DNA of 64,000 nt from Pseudoalteromonas ulvae UL12 (GTDB lineage Bacteria > Pseudomonadota > Gammaproteobacteria > Enterobacterales > Alteromonadaceae), in assembly GCF_014925405.1 (NCBI RefSeq), contig NZ_AQHJ01000028.1, positions 398,979-462,978 of the forward strand, written 5' to 3'. This document shows positions 20,212-29,111 of this stretch, in pieces (position 1 is the first letter of the stretch; each line of letters begins with the position of its first letter). Below the pieces are notes generated by a model, which was not told the DNA's origin, made no database searches, and saw nothing but the letters and a program-made list of their open reading frames with translations. A program made the position numbers and the translations under genes.

Positions 20212-20775
20212 TTACTTTTGTTTTGTGGCCGGGTCAGCAAGTGTCACACTATACTCAACAGCAAAAAATTCGCCATGCTCATCTTTATGAATGTAGTCAC
20301 TGACTTTGTTCATACCTAGTTTTTTCATTATGGCAATAGAGGCAATGTTATCGACCAAAGCGGTGGCCGAATACTGCTTAATTGCGCGCTGTTGCAAAAG
20401 TGTTTCCATCACCGTTTTGGCTGCTTCTGTCGCAATCCCTTTACCCCAATGCTTTTTGAAAAAACGCCAACCTAGTTCCAGGTTATTTCGTTGCGGAGAA
20501 TCAGAAAAAAAGCACATAGGTCGCACTAATACCCACCCATACGGTTCATTATTGATTACATCACTCACCAGCCATAATCCATGCCCTAGGGTTTGATCGG
20601 CATATCGAGCCAAGCGAGGTAAAAACTCATTTATTACTTGCTCTTTGCTGGAGGTGCGACCTGAGGTTAAATACTTCATGACTTCTGGATCGTGATCAAC
20701 TTGATAAAGCAGCTCAGCATCGCGCTCAGTAATGAATGAAAACTGTAAACGTTCAGTTGCAGTGATTTGTATCAT
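20212..20775 (-). CDS. GNAT acetyltransferase, RimJ/RimL-like
   Basis: The 187-residue protein has the layout of ribosomal-protein N-acetyltransferase relatives (Acetyltransf_3): LQFSFITERDAELLY at the start, NLELGWRFFKKHWGKGIATEAAK as strand plus acetyl-CoA loop, and VDNIASIAIMKKLGM near the C terminus. Many such enzymes in this group have unknown substrates and are not true RimJ. It stands alone. Confidence 0.85.
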   Translation of the reverse strand: MIQITATERLQFSFITERDAELLYQVDHDPEVMKYLTSGRTSSKEQVINEFLPRLARYADQTLGHGLWLVSDVINNEPYGWVLVRPMCFFSDSPQRNNLELGWRFFKKHWGKGIATEAAKTVMETLLQQRAIKQYSATALVDNIASIAIMKKLGMNKVSDYIHKDEHGEFFAVEYSVTLADPATKQK

Positions 20776-20876
20776 ATATTAAAGGTCAGTCCATTTTGGC
20801 TGTGATATTGATTTCGTTCTACATTGTAGATTACAGATTGTTTAAAGATAAAAAGCCTTATTTGAACACAACTTAG

Positions 20877-21074
20877 TTAAGCAGCGTTTAAATAAGACTC
20901 TTGGCCTTTATGTTTTTGAGTACGTTTAAACGCGCCCTTGCCTTTTTTAGCCGCCACAACTTGTACTCTAAATACTTTTGAGGTCACTAAAGCAGCTAAT
21001 GCGTTATCTTTGATCACACCGCGGCCGATTTCGCATTTAATATTTTGATTAGATTTACTTTTTTTATTCGCCAT
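20877..21074 (-). CDS. arfA: Alternative ribosome-rescue factor A
   Basis: A basic protein of 65 residues. The core IKDNALAALVTSKVFRVQVV followed by KKGKGAFKR matches the ArfA family, which recruits release factor 2 to ribosomes stalled on non-stop mRNA when tmRNA is lacking. The N terminus is also basic (NKKSKSNQNIK). In E. coli the arfA mRNA is cut or terminated inside the coding region so that tmRNA normally destroys the product; a 9-bp inverted repeat in the last 50 bases here may do the same. Confidence 0.85.
   Translation of the reverse strand: MANKKSKSNQNIKCEIGRGVIKDNALAALVTSKVFRVQVVAAKKGKGAFKRTQKHKGQESYLNAA
20884..20933 (-). other. Inverted repeat inside the 3' end of arfA
   Basis: GCGTTTAAA and TTTAAACGC are separated by 32 bases within the last 17 codons of arfA. 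In the mRNA they could pair to a long hairpin. In E. coli a hairpin at this place is an RNase III site that creates a non-stop arfA mRNA. The loop is long and the stem AU-rich, so the call is tentative. Confidence 0.4.
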
Positions 21075-21235
21075 TTTATTTCCTATCTTTATTGTGGACT
21101 GATTAAGTCATAGATACCTTCACGATGAAAGGAACACGGCTACTATAATCGGGGTGTTAAATTTTACTAGTGCTTTGCAAAAATATTTTTAATTATTAAT
21201 TGATCGCAACCATAAAACACTGCGTATAGAGTGAT

Positions 21236-21325
21236 GAAGGGCATAAAACGCAACACTATGTTTTTATCTGACCCCTTCGCGATATTAAACCCACAGCCTT
21301 TGTACAATGAAGGCTGTGGGTTTTA
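21236..21325 (+). ncRNA. Candidate small RNA between arfA and hemH
   Basis: The 415-base gap between the divergent arfA and hemH genes holds two stacked stems. The first pairs GAAGGG (21236) with CCCTTC (21273), extended by ATAAAA with TTTTAT. The second is a strong terminator. TATAGA lies at 21225-21230, at the right distance to start transcription at the first stem; the -35-like TTGATC is 19 bases further up. No coding frame of useful length is present. The promoter is weak, so this is only a candidate. Confidence 0.3.
21287..21324. terminator. Orphan intrinsic terminator upstream of hemH
   Basis: A 14-bp perfect stem (AAACCCACAGCCTT and complement) with a 9-base loop, followed by TTTT on the plus strand. 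No protein gene ends here, as both flanking genes start on either side. Rightward use is favoured by the longer T-run. Confidence 0.75.
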
Positions 21326-21489
21326 ACGTTTAATCTGACCATTGGGATCACCAGGTTACTGTGTTGTCATAATACAATTAAGTGAGTTAAATTGCCTAAT
21401 TGCTTTATTTTATTAAGATAAGTCATACCAATGTGAATTCTTGCCATTATAATGCCACTGTATTTGAGTCATAAGCAAAGGAGCTTCAT

Positions 21490-22509
21490 GTGTCACGCTT
21501 TTCAGCCATTACTGATAATCCCCATGAACAACGTTTTAACCAAAAAACCGGGATTTTACTGACAAATTTAGGCAGCCCAGATGCGCCGACGACCAAAGCG
21601 GTGCGCACCTATTTAGCTGAATTTTTGTCTGATCCCCGCATTGTAGAAATCCCACGTTTGATTTGGCTGATGATACTGCATGGTATTATTTTACGGATCA
21701 GGCCAAAACGTTCTGCCAAGCTTTATCAAGGTATTTGGACTGATAATGGCTCTCCCTTAATCCATATCACCCAATTACAGCAACAAAAACTACAAGATAA
21801 ACTTCATTCGTTGGATCTCAATCATGTCGATGTAGTGATGGCGATGCGTTATGGTAATCCCTCTATTGAAGCTGGCCTTGAAGCCTTACGGGATAAAGGC
21901 ATTACTAAAATTATTGTTTTTCCTTTATATCCACAGTACAGCAGCCCAACCACAGGGTCGACTTTTGATGCTGTGGCCAATGTATTGAAAAAATGGCGCT
22001 GGGTGCCTGAACTTCATTTTATCAATGGCTATCATAAACAGCCGTCGTACATTGATTCGTTAGCCAACAGTATTGCTGAAGATATTGCTGCACATGGTCA
22101 ACCACAAAAAATCGTATTTTCATATCATGGCATGCCAAAACGTTTTCTCGATCATGGCGACCCTTATCATTGCCTTTGCCAGCAAACAACACGTCTGGTA
22201 ATTGAAAAGCTCAACCTTGATAAAGAAGCTGTAATTACTACCTTCCAAAGCCGTTTTGGAAAAGCCGAGTGGTTAAAACCTTATACAGATGAAACGTTAG
22301 CAAGCCTTCCGGCACAAGGCATCAAAAATATCGCCATTGTCAGCCCTGCTTTTAGCGCAGATTGCTTAGAAACTCTTGAAGAGTTAGAAGAAGAAAATCG
22401 AGAAATATTCATCAACGCAGGGGGTGAGCAATATCGATACATTGCAGCCCTTAACGATAGAGATGATCACATCGATGCCCTGTTTGATGTGCTCAAGCCT
22501 ATGCTTTAA
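21490..22509 (+). CDS. hemH: Ferrochelatase
   Basis: HemH inserts Fe2+ into protoporphyrin IX in the last step of heme synthesis. The 339-residue protein has the N-terminal GILLTNLGSPDAP, the conserved His in FSYHGMPKRF, and the acidic C-terminal metal site region SPAFSADCLETLEELEEENRE. The start is GTG, with AAAGGAG 6-7 bases upstream; an ATG overlapping it is out of frame. The gene stands alone, preceded by an orphan terminator. Confidence 0.97.
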   Translation: MSRFSAITDNPHEQRFNQKTGILLTNLGSPDAPTTKAVRTYLAEFLSDPRIVEIPRLIWLMILHGIILRIRPKRSAKLYQGIWTDNGSPLIHITQLQQQKLQDKLHSLDLNHVDVVMAMRYGNPSIEAGLEALRDKGITKIIVFPLYPQYSSPTTGSTFDAVANVLKKWRWVPELHFINGYHKQPSYIDSLANSIAEDIAAHGQPQKIVFSYHGMPKRFLDHGDPYHCLCQQTTRLVIEKLNLDKEAVITTFQSRFGKAEWLKPYTDETLASLPAQGIKNIAIVSPAFSADCLETLEELEEENREIFINAGGEQYRYIAALNDRDDHIDALFDVLKPML

Positions 22510-22523
22510 TAAGTGTTCATTTT

Positions 22524-22547
22524 CGGCCTCTGATGAGGCCGGTTTGT
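22524..22547 (+). terminator. Intrinsic terminator after hemH
   Basis: A 7-bp GC-rich stem CGGCCTC/GAGGCCG with loop TGAT, followed by GTTTGTT, 15 bases after the hemH stop. Confidence 0.65.
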
Positions 22548-22686
22548 TAACCCAATCGAACGTTTAACGCTGCTTTACAACGCAATCAAACAAATGAGTT
22601 ATTGGCCAACACAGCTCATCTAATCTTACTCACCTAGCCAATGGTAAGCTGATACAGCCGCTTTTTTAGCCGTTGTGTCGGTTAAA

Positions 22687-23538
22687 TTAGAGCTTGATGA
22701 CTTCGATACTGCCACGCTTTTGCATCGTGACATACAACGTATCTTCACTCGGGTTGAGTGCCACATTTGTCGGATGCTGACCCTTTAACTGATAAGTTTT
22801 AAGCACTTTGCCTGCTTTTGATAGCTTTACAACCGTACCACTGCCATAACGGGCAATATACAAGTGACCAGCAGAGTCAGTGCGCATGCCATCGAGTCCA
22901 AAATCGTCAAAACGTATAAATTGGCGTTTATTACTAATCTGGTAATCTGAATCTAAGTCATACGCCCACACGACCCGTTGCACACTTTCATTAACAAATA
23001 ATGTTGTTTGATCGGCGCTAACCGCCACTCCATTGGTCGTACCCATATTTTTTTCTAACAGCAGTGAGGTGCTATCCGGGCTCACCCGCCATAATTGTCC
23101 AGATGAGTCGGCCCAATTAGGATCGCTGGCAAAAATGAATCCGCCATTAGTGACAGCGATGTCATTTGGTTGGTTAAAATTGGGGTTATGGGCTAAAACG
23201 GACACCTCTTTTGTTTGGGTATCTACTTTCAATACATTGTGGCCGGTGTAATCGGCCACCAGCAAGTCCCCATTAGCATCAAATTGCAAACCATTGCCGG
23301 TACTGCCTTTTGGCAAAGTGACATACAAAGAAGCCTCTCCCGAGGGGGTGACGATACCGATGGTGCCTTCTTTAGCAAAATTAACAGCAAAAAGCTGCCC
23401 CTGTTTTGACACAACCGGCCCTTCAACACCTTGGGTAAAGATATTATCCATAACAAAATCTTGGCTATCAGTTGCAGCTGCATCAAGGGTGCCACACGCT
23501 GATGCCATGAATAGTAATGATAAAAATGTTGCTCTCAT
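22687..23538 (-). CDS. SMP-30/gluconolactonase-like beta-propeller protein
   Basis: An exported protein of 283 residues; the signal ends in MASAC, which fits a lipoprotein. The rest is a run of beta-propeller blades of the SMP-30/NHL type, with repeated patterns such as GNGLQFDANGDLLVADY, NQPNDIAVTNGGFIFASD, TNGVAVSADQTTLFVNE and LDGMRTDSAGHLYIARYGSG. Family members are calcium-dependent lactonases, but the reaction here is unknown. Gene stands alone. Confidence 0.8.
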   Translation of the reverse strand: MRATFLSLLFMASACGTLDAAATDSQDFVMDNIFTQGVEGPVVSKQGQLFAVNFAKEGTIGIVTPSGEASLYVTLPKGSTGNGLQFDANGDLLVADYTGHNVLKVDTQTKEVSVLAHNPNFNQPNDIAVTNGGFIFASDPNWADSSGQLWRVSPDSTSLLLEKNMGTTNGVAVSADQTTLFVNESVQRVVWAYDLDSDYQISNKRQFIRFDDFGLDGMRTDSAGHLYIARYGSGTVVKLSKAGKVLKTYQLKGQHPTNVALNPSEDTLYVTMQKRGSIEVIKL

Positions 23539-23653
23539 AATGTTTTCACTGGTTATTATTTTAGTGATAGATAAACAGCTTTATCACTATGGGTCAACTA
23601 GCTATAGGTCGCATCTAACAGGCTGCAACCTATGTTGAGTTGACTTCATTTAC

Positions 23654-26600
23654 TTAAAGTAACGTTTTTTTAAAGTCACACTTTGGATATGAGGAGCAAG
23701 TAAAGGTTGTGCCGCCACTTTCATCTGTTGATTGCTCAACTGTAGATAAACATTGTGGACAAAATGCAACAGCCTGACTAATAAATTGCTGTTCGCCTTC
23801 ATCACAATTATGTTTTTCGTCTAGCTCTTCGCTTTGCGCTTGTATCACTGCGTGAATAGCTATCGGTGCTGTTTGCTCTGTTTGCTCTGTTTGCTCTGTT
23901 TGCTCTGTTTGCTCTGTTTGCTCTGTTTGCTCTGTTTGCTCTGTTTGCTCTGTTTGCTCTGTTTGCTCTGTTTGCTCTGTTTGCTCTGTTTGCTCTGTTT
24001 GCTCTGTTTGCTCTGTTTGCTCTGTTTGCTCTGTTTGCTCTGTTTGCTCTGTTTGCTCTGTTTGCTCTGTTTGCTCTGTTTGCTCTGTTTGCTCTGTTTG
24101 CTCTGTTTGCTCTGTTTGCTCTGTTTGCTCTGTTTGCTCTGTTTGCTCTGTTTGCTCTGTTTGCTCTGTTTGCTCTGTTTGCTCTGTTTGCTCTGTTTGC
24201 TCTGTTTGCTCTGTTTGCTCTGTTTGCTCTGTTTGCTCTGTTTGCTCTGTTTGCTCTGTTTGCTCTGTTTGCTCTGTTTGCTCTGTTTGCTCTGTTTGCT
24301 CTGTTTGCTCTGTTTGCTCTGTTTGCTCTGTTTGCTCTGTTTGCTCTGTTTGCTCTGTTTGCTCTGTTTGCTCTGTTTGCTCTGTTTGCTCTGTTTGCTC
24401 TGTTTGCTCTGTTTGCTCTGTTTGCTCTGTTTGCTCTGTTTGCTCTGTTTGCTCTGTTTGCTCTGTTTGCTCTGTTTGCTCTGTTTGCTCTGTTTGCTCT
24501 GTTTGCTCTGTTTGCTCTGTTTGCTCTGTTTGCTCTGTTTGCTCTGTTTGCTCTGTTTGCTCTGTTTGCTCTGTTTGCTCTGTTTGCTCAAGATTAGTTG
24601 TGTTGCCCCAATCCGGATCAAGAGATAAATTAGCAAATAAGTTTTTCTTTTCAACTACTTCCTCTGGATCCACAAGGGTTTTAGGATCGTTGCGAATTTC
24701 AGGTTTCAACCCTTTAGCGGCCTCTTGAGGCTTAAACTCCATTAAATGTGGATCAGTCGAGTCAACGCCATCGAGTTGTAATGATGGTTCAGAATCGCTC
24801 TGTTCATCTGTTTTATGATGACTTGACTGTGCCTGCATATCATCTGAGCTGAGATTTTGTGCCTCTTTACTTTGATAAGAAGGTTTATTTTGGCGCTCTT
24901 TGATTTCATCAACAACTGATTCAGGCTCTGGAACATATTCACGCACCACAGGCTCTTTAAATTGGTGCTCAGTATATTGATGGGTTCGTTTAGCCTCTTT
25001 AGCCAATTCCATCGCATCGATGTGTGCAATGGTATCGACATCAAGACCGTCTTCCTGAGCTTCTGGTTCAGACACTAAGGCGTGCTCGTTTGCTTCATCG
25101 ATTTTTTCTTCGAATGATGGTTGCTGTGCTTTGTCATCCTCGATTGTTTTGTTCACCGTTATTTCATCTGTCTGGAAGGATGGCTCTTCAATTGGCTGCT
25201 GAGCAGTTGCCTTTTCTTCTTGGCTTTTATCGTCTGAATCGACTGTTTTATCCTTTGCAGCCGTTGAGTTGATATCATCGATAAATGCTGCTGGGCTGAC
25301 AAACTCACCGATATCTTGATCTACCTCTTCATTATGGATTGAGGGTTTTTCTAGATCAGCTTGAGTGATATGCCCTAAAGGCGATTGATCATCGCTCGGT
25401 TTCGCTGTTGTATTCGTTGCTACATTCGTTGAGATGCGCGCCGAAGATTGTTCATTCTGAGGGTTATTATCAGACTCTGTGTCTTTCTCCTCAGCTGGGC
25501 TTGCAGAGGCAATAAAACCATATTGATCGACAGGTGTTTGATCTTGTTGATGATATTGTTCATTAAAGCGCTCAGTCAATACCTGTGTAAAATGTTCGAC
25601 CTGTTCATCCATGTATTCAAGTTGCTTTATTCCTTTAATGGTGTCTATAAGTGCATGACGATGAATAATATTTTCTGGCATCGGTGATTTAAACGTCACG
25701 GAGTCATGAAACATCACTATCGGCTTTATCCCTTGTGAAATATCAAGCAATCGACCTAGAGCCATTGATAATTGATTCGCCAACTGTAATGGATTATCGA
25801 ATGGGACCGTTTTGTCATCAAGCTGCTCTGACCATTGTGCAGCATTAGTTCCACCAAAAACTGCTCCTTTGACTTCTGGGGCGACAACAACAAAAATACC
25901 AAAAGCAGAGACAATCACACGTTCAATACTTTTGCTTTTATCTCCATCTATAGTGATGGCCAGCTGTTTAAATGACGAATAAAGTTCTGGATCGAGTCCT
26001 TTTGATAAACGCTTCTTTTTACTTTTATCACGTTTAACAGCTTGAGATTTTTCAGTTACTTTGTCCGTTACTTTAGCAGCCAAAACAGACGTTTTGTTTT
26101 TAATCGTGGCCATGCGCCCTTTTACCAACCAAATCCCTCCCACTACAATTAACAATAAGGCGATGATTGCGAATGTTGGAATAAGTAAATCTGCAAATAA
26201 TGATTGCTCTTTTTTTACGGGTGCTGCGGGTAAGTCAGGCGCTGATTTTATCGCGGTTTTCGCTTGCTCTTCCACAGTCGATACAGCACTCACTGACGGA
26301 TTCGTTTGCTGTTCTTGTTCATATAACGCCTTTAACTGTGCTTGTTTTTCGTGTGTATCTTGATCTTGTTCAGCCAAGCTTTCTTTAGGCGTTGAATCGT
26401 TTAACTGGCTAGTGGCCTCTCGAGCTTGAGTTGAGTCTTGCTCATTTTGTATAGGCTGTTCGGCGGGCTGACTGATTGACTTTGCGTGTGTTTGTTGTTC
26501 AATTGGCGCAAAGGTACTCACTGCAGATTTATCTTCTGTAACGTGCGCTTTTACCTCAGGTGTCGTGATAGCTGGTGTTGATTTTTTTTTGGGTAAATCT

Positions 26601-26782
26601 CGGCAATCACGATCATAGCTTCTTTTCGCATCTCGATATTGTCGACTATTTGGTACATGACTAAATTGCGACACCTGCTGATTTAATAACAGACAAAGCG
26701 CCTCTTGATTAGGTGCAGCAGACAACGCAGAACTAACAAATAGCGAGAAAAATAAAAGTGAGAGTGAACCAGAGCTAGACAT
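23654..26782 (-). CDS. Membrane-anchored NERD-domain protein with TEQ repeat and zinc ribbon
   Basis: A 1042-residue protein. In order: a signal-like N terminus, a Glu/Gln-rich region, one membrane helix at about 199-221 followed by a very basic stretch (so the rest is probably cytoplasmic), and a region at about 264-400 that resembles the nuclease-related NERD domain (SIERVIVSAFGIFVVVAPEVKG, then WSEQL and FDNPLQLANQLSMALGRLL). Then come about 330 acidic, disordered residues, roughly 80 TEQ repeats at 732-970, and a C-terminal topoisomerase-type C4 zinc ribbon (FCPQC and the Cys pair in CSSYPKC). NERD plus this zinc finger is a known pairing. Function unknown; the family is thought to act on nucleic acid. 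Confidence 0.8.
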   Translation of the reverse strand: MSSSGSLSLLFFSLFVSSALSAAPNQEALCLLLNQQVSQFSHVPNSRQYRDAKRSYDRDCRDLPKKKSTPAITTPEVKAHVTEDKSAVSTFAPIEQQTHAKSISQPAEQPIQNEQDSTQAREATSQLNDSTPKESLAEQDQDTHEKQAQLKALYEQEQQTNPSVSAVSTVEEQAKTAIKSAPDLPAAPVKKEQSLFADLLIPTFAIIALLLIVVGGIWLVKGRMATIKNKTSVLAAKVTDKVTEKSQAVKRDKSKKKRLSKGLDPELYSSFKQLAITIDGDKSKSIERVIVSAFGIFVVVAPEVKGAVFGGTNAAQWSEQLDDKTVPFDNPLQLANQLSMALGRLLDISQGIKPIVMFHDSVTFKSPMPENIIHRHALIDTIKGIKQLEYMDEQVEHFTQVLTERFNEQYHQQDQTPVDQYGFIASASPAEEKDTESDNNPQNEQSSARISTNVATNTTAKPSDDQSPLGHITQADLEKPSIHNEEVDQDIGEFVSPAAFIDDINSTAAKDKTVDSDDKSQEEKATAQQPIEEPSFQTDEITVNKTIEDDKAQQPSFEEKIDEANEHALVSEPEAQEDGLDVDTIAHIDAMELAKEAKRTHQYTEHQFKEPVVREYVPEPESVVDEIKERQNKPSYQSKEAQNLSSDDMQAQSSHHKTDEQSDSEPSLQLDGVDSTDPHLMEFKPQEAAKGLKPEIRNDPKTLVDPEEVVEKKNLFANLSLDPDWGNTTNLEQTEQTEQTEQTEQTEQTEQTEQTEQTEQTEQTEQTEQTEQTEQTEQTEQTEQTEQTEQTEQTEQTEQTEQTEQTEQTEQTEQTEQTEQTEQTEQTEQTEQTEQTEQTEQTEQTEQTEQTEQTEQTEQTEQTEQTEQTEQTEQTEQTEQTEQTEQTEQTEQTEQTEQTEQTEQTEQTEQTEQTEQTEQTEQTEQTEQTEQTEQTEQTEQTEQTEQTEQTEQTEQTEQTEQTEQTEQTEQTAPIAIHAVIQAQSEELDEKHNCDEGEQQFISQAVAFCPQCLSTVEQSTDESGGTTFTCSSYPKCDFKKTLL
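23871..24589. repeat. 9-bp tandem repeat, about 80 perfect copies
   Basis: The unit GTTTGCTCT (plus strand) is repeated 79 times without a single change, then a partial copy ends in GTTTGCTC. On the minus strand it encodes Thr-Glu-Gln inside the NERD-domain gene. The unit is three codons long and contains no stop in any frame, so all six frames stay open and changes in copy number never shift the reading frame. Confidence 0.98.
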
Positions 26783-26908
26783 AAAAATAAGTGTTTGTAT
26801 TGATTTATATTTAGCTTACTTGTTTAGTGCCCATTTTTCCATTACAACTTATTGCAAAAATCAGGATGCTAGGCTTATTTGTCCTTATTTTTAGATTAAA
26901 TTTTCGGA

Positions 26909-27184
26909 TCAGAAACTGAGTTTTTCTATTTGTGTCAGTCCAATTCGCCCGTTTAAGTCTTCAAATACTGACACTATGGCTGGATATGGGGAGGAATGAG
27001 GGGCCACTTGGATTGCATTACATAAAAATGCGTAGTTAGTACCTTGATTATTTTCCGTCGATACAGCGACAGGCTCATATAATACAGCGTCAATGCCCGT
27101 TAAAGCACTGGTAAATACCAGCCGCGCTTGGGGGCTAATCTCATGGCTGAATTCTTTAGGCCCATTGTTGAAATGGTTTGACAT
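26909..27184 (-). CDS. Small hypothetical protein
   Basis: A soluble 91-residue protein with no signal peptide. The pattern SALTGIDAVLYEPVAVSTE, then GTNYAFLCNAIQVAP and PAIVSVFEDLNGRIGLTQI, looks like a helix followed by an antiparallel sheet, somewhat like cystatin-fold small proteins. I do not recognise a named family. It lies alone between the NERD gene and a DsbA-like gene, all on the same strand. Confidence 0.6.
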   Translation of the reverse strand: MSNHFNNGPKEFSHEISPQARLVFTSALTGIDAVLYEPVAVSTENNQGTNYAFLCNAIQVAPHSSPYPAIVSVFEDLNGRIGLTQIEKLSF

Positions 27185-27316
27185 TACTGATTCCCTGTAA
27201 CTTTTTATTAAATAGTGTGTGCATTAAATTTGTATTAAAACACTATAGTCAATTTACTCAGTTTGTCAGTGTAGCTCGTTGCATTAAAAACATTATTACA
27301 CTCTATTACAATCGGT

Positions 27317-27931
27317 TCAGTCTAACAGCTGCTTAATCCGACTAAAGGTGTCTTGCCATTGTTTGTAATTAATTTTTATTGCAGTGACATGGCCTTCGTG
27401 CATTAAAATCAATGAAGGAAAACCCGTTATTGGCCATTGATGTACCCTTTCTATTTCTGTCAGTAATTCATCTTGTATTTGAGGACTGTTTAATAACGTT
27501 GCAAACTCGTCTGAGGGAATGCCAATATCGTGTGCTAATGATATTAAGGTTTCATCATCTGAAGGGTTTTGCGCATTGAGGTAATAAGCCTGTTGAATGG
27601 CAAAATACATCTGGGCTTCTTTATCAAATTTACGTGCGATAAGCGCCGCCCGACAGGCCGGATAAGTTGACCTCCTAGGGTGACATTTGAGCCAAAAATC
27701 AAAATTAAAATCAACATTTAACTGCTTACTTATTGTGCGCCATGTTTGCTGTAAATGACTCTTCATTTGTTGGCTCATCGGTTGATGGCAATCGGGAGCG
27801 AGCCCACCTAATCGATATTTAACTGTGACAAAAGGCTTCAATGCCTGTTCTAACATTAACCACGTTTTTCGGTATCCCCAGCACCAACTGCACATTGGAT
27901 CATAAATGTAATAGAGGGTTGTATTTTGCAT
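27317..27931 (-). CDS. DsbA-family thioredoxin-fold protein (FrnE-like)
   Basis: A 204-residue thioredoxin-fold protein with active-site motif CSWC in YIYDPMCSWCWG, followed by a helical insert and a cis-Pro loop in ITGFPSLILM. It has no signal peptide, so it is probably a cytoplasmic oxidoreductase of the DsbA/2-hydroxychromene isomerase superfamily rather than the periplasmic DsbA. Partner unknown. Confidence 0.85.
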   Translation of the reverse strand: MQNTTLYYIYDPMCSWCWGYRKTWLMLEQALKPFVTVKYRLGGLAPDCHQPMSQQMKSHLQQTWRTISKQLNVDFNFDFWLKCHPRRSTYPACRAALIARKFDKEAQMYFAIQQAYYLNAQNPSDDETLISLAHDIGIPSDEFATLLNSPQIQDELLTEIERVHQWPITGFPSLILMHEGHVTAIKINYKQWQDTFSRIKQLLD

Positions 27932-28038
27932 GACGCTTCCTTCAAGTGAGCTTAAAGATTAGCGCAAACATCACGAATGCTCCAACAAACCGTGCGTCAT
28001 GGTAATGTTAAGTATTTTTAAAGGGGTATCTAAATAAA

Positions 28039-28065
28039 AGCACAGCCTTGGTTGGAGGCTGTGCT
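28039..28065 (-). terminator. Intrinsic terminator of the outer-membrane protein gene
   Basis: A 10-bp stem AGCACAGCCT/AGGCTGTGCT with a 7-base loop; read on the minus strand it is followed by TTTTATTT. It lies about 210 bases beyond the stop of the beta-barrel gene, in the 340-base gap before the DsbA-like gene. I see nothing else in that gap. Confidence 0.65.
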
Positions 28066-28273
28066 GAGTTGGGAAAATCAATTGCAAAAATAGTGGATAA
28101 TAAGCTTCCCCATTCTTCTATCCATTGCTGCGACGAAGTGTGTGTGGGTAAACTGTGAGATGGACAATACAGCCGACTGTACGTTCATTTTTCAATAAAA
28201 TGATGAAAGGTCAATTTTAAGGATGAATGGCCAAACTGAGCTTTTAGCCGTTACATACCTCAGCTAATATTAT

Positions 28274-28987
28274 TTACAACCGATATTCAAAGTTGATATA
28301 GGTTTTATCAATCGACATATAACTAAAATGGCTGTAACCCGCTTTTAATCCCCAATCATCACTGAAGTCATATTGGATCCCCACTCCTAGTTTTGCACCC
28401 GCTTCTAACTCTGTTGACCGAGCAACATTCACCCGCGTATAAGGTGTTGATTGTGTACTTCGGTTATAAATAGTGGCATCTATTTTATGAATTGCGATCC
28501 CCCCTAGCATGTAAGCGGATAATTTAGGCGTGAAATGGACTGGATAATAGGTGGCATCAAACTCAAAAATATCCATATTTATAGTATAATAATCTCGTTG
28601 CTTTGCTTGCGAGGGTTCGCAACCAAGCCAGCAGACATCGGTAAACACATCACCTAAAAAATCAATTTCGATATCAGCGACATAATTAAATCGCAGCGCT
28701 AAATCATCATAAAGATAATAGCCAATCGCTAGGTTGTAATTAACAATATCTGACTCATCTCCTTCAACTTGGTACTTTTCAAGTCGATCCGTTATTTTGC
28801 TTGGTAGCGCATCTTTTACATCTTGGTTTTCATACTCATAAAAACTACTCAGCGCCCCGCCATTAAAGAAAAACCGCCCTTCTTTTGGCAATGAGTGTGA
28901 TACTTGCGTATCGGATGTTTCTGCGACTGAATGCAAACTAATGGTCGCGAAGAGTAAACCGATGAGATTGCTTGAATGTAGATTCAT
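28274..28987 (-). CDS. Outer-membrane beta-barrel protein
   Basis: A 237-residue protein with a signal peptide (LIGLLFATISLHSVA) and alternating strands typical of a small OmpA/OmpW-like eight-strand barrel: VNYNLAIGYYLYDDLALRFNYVAD, LSAYMLGGIAIHKID, KLGVGIQYDFSDDWGLKAGY and a C-terminal strand with many aromatics. Two Cys (VCWLGC) sit in a predicted outer loop. No specific function can be read. Confidence 0.75.
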   Translation of the reverse strand: MNLHSSNLIGLLFATISLHSVAETSDTQVSHSLPKEGRFFFNGGALSSFYEYENQDVKDALPSKITDRLEKYQVEGDESDIVNYNLAIGYYLYDDLALRFNYVADIEIDFLGDVFTDVCWLGCEPSQAKQRDYYTINMDIFEFDATYYPVHFTPKLSAYMLGGIAIHKIDATIYNRSTQSTPYTRVNVARSTELEAGAKLGVGIQYDFSDDWGLKAGYSHFSYMSIDKTYINFEYRL

Positions 28988-29111
28988 ATCTTAACCTTGG
29001 TACGTTCCTAATTTGGCGCAATCATACCTGCTGGATATCGATAAATAACTAAGTAATTTGTTAGAAAATGTATCGATTTTTTATACTAGGATAGGGTGTT
29101 TAAAAGGTAAG

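Noticed and set aside
23871..24589. The repeat as a CRISPR array or satellite element
   Set aside because: There are no spacers, the unit is 9 bases, and the array is in frame within a coding gene.
23834..24654. Several long open frames in the repeat region encoding LCL, FAL or QSK repeats
   Set aside because: They are by-products of a 9-bp unit without stops in any frame. Only the TEQ frame is embedded in a larger protein with recognisable domains.
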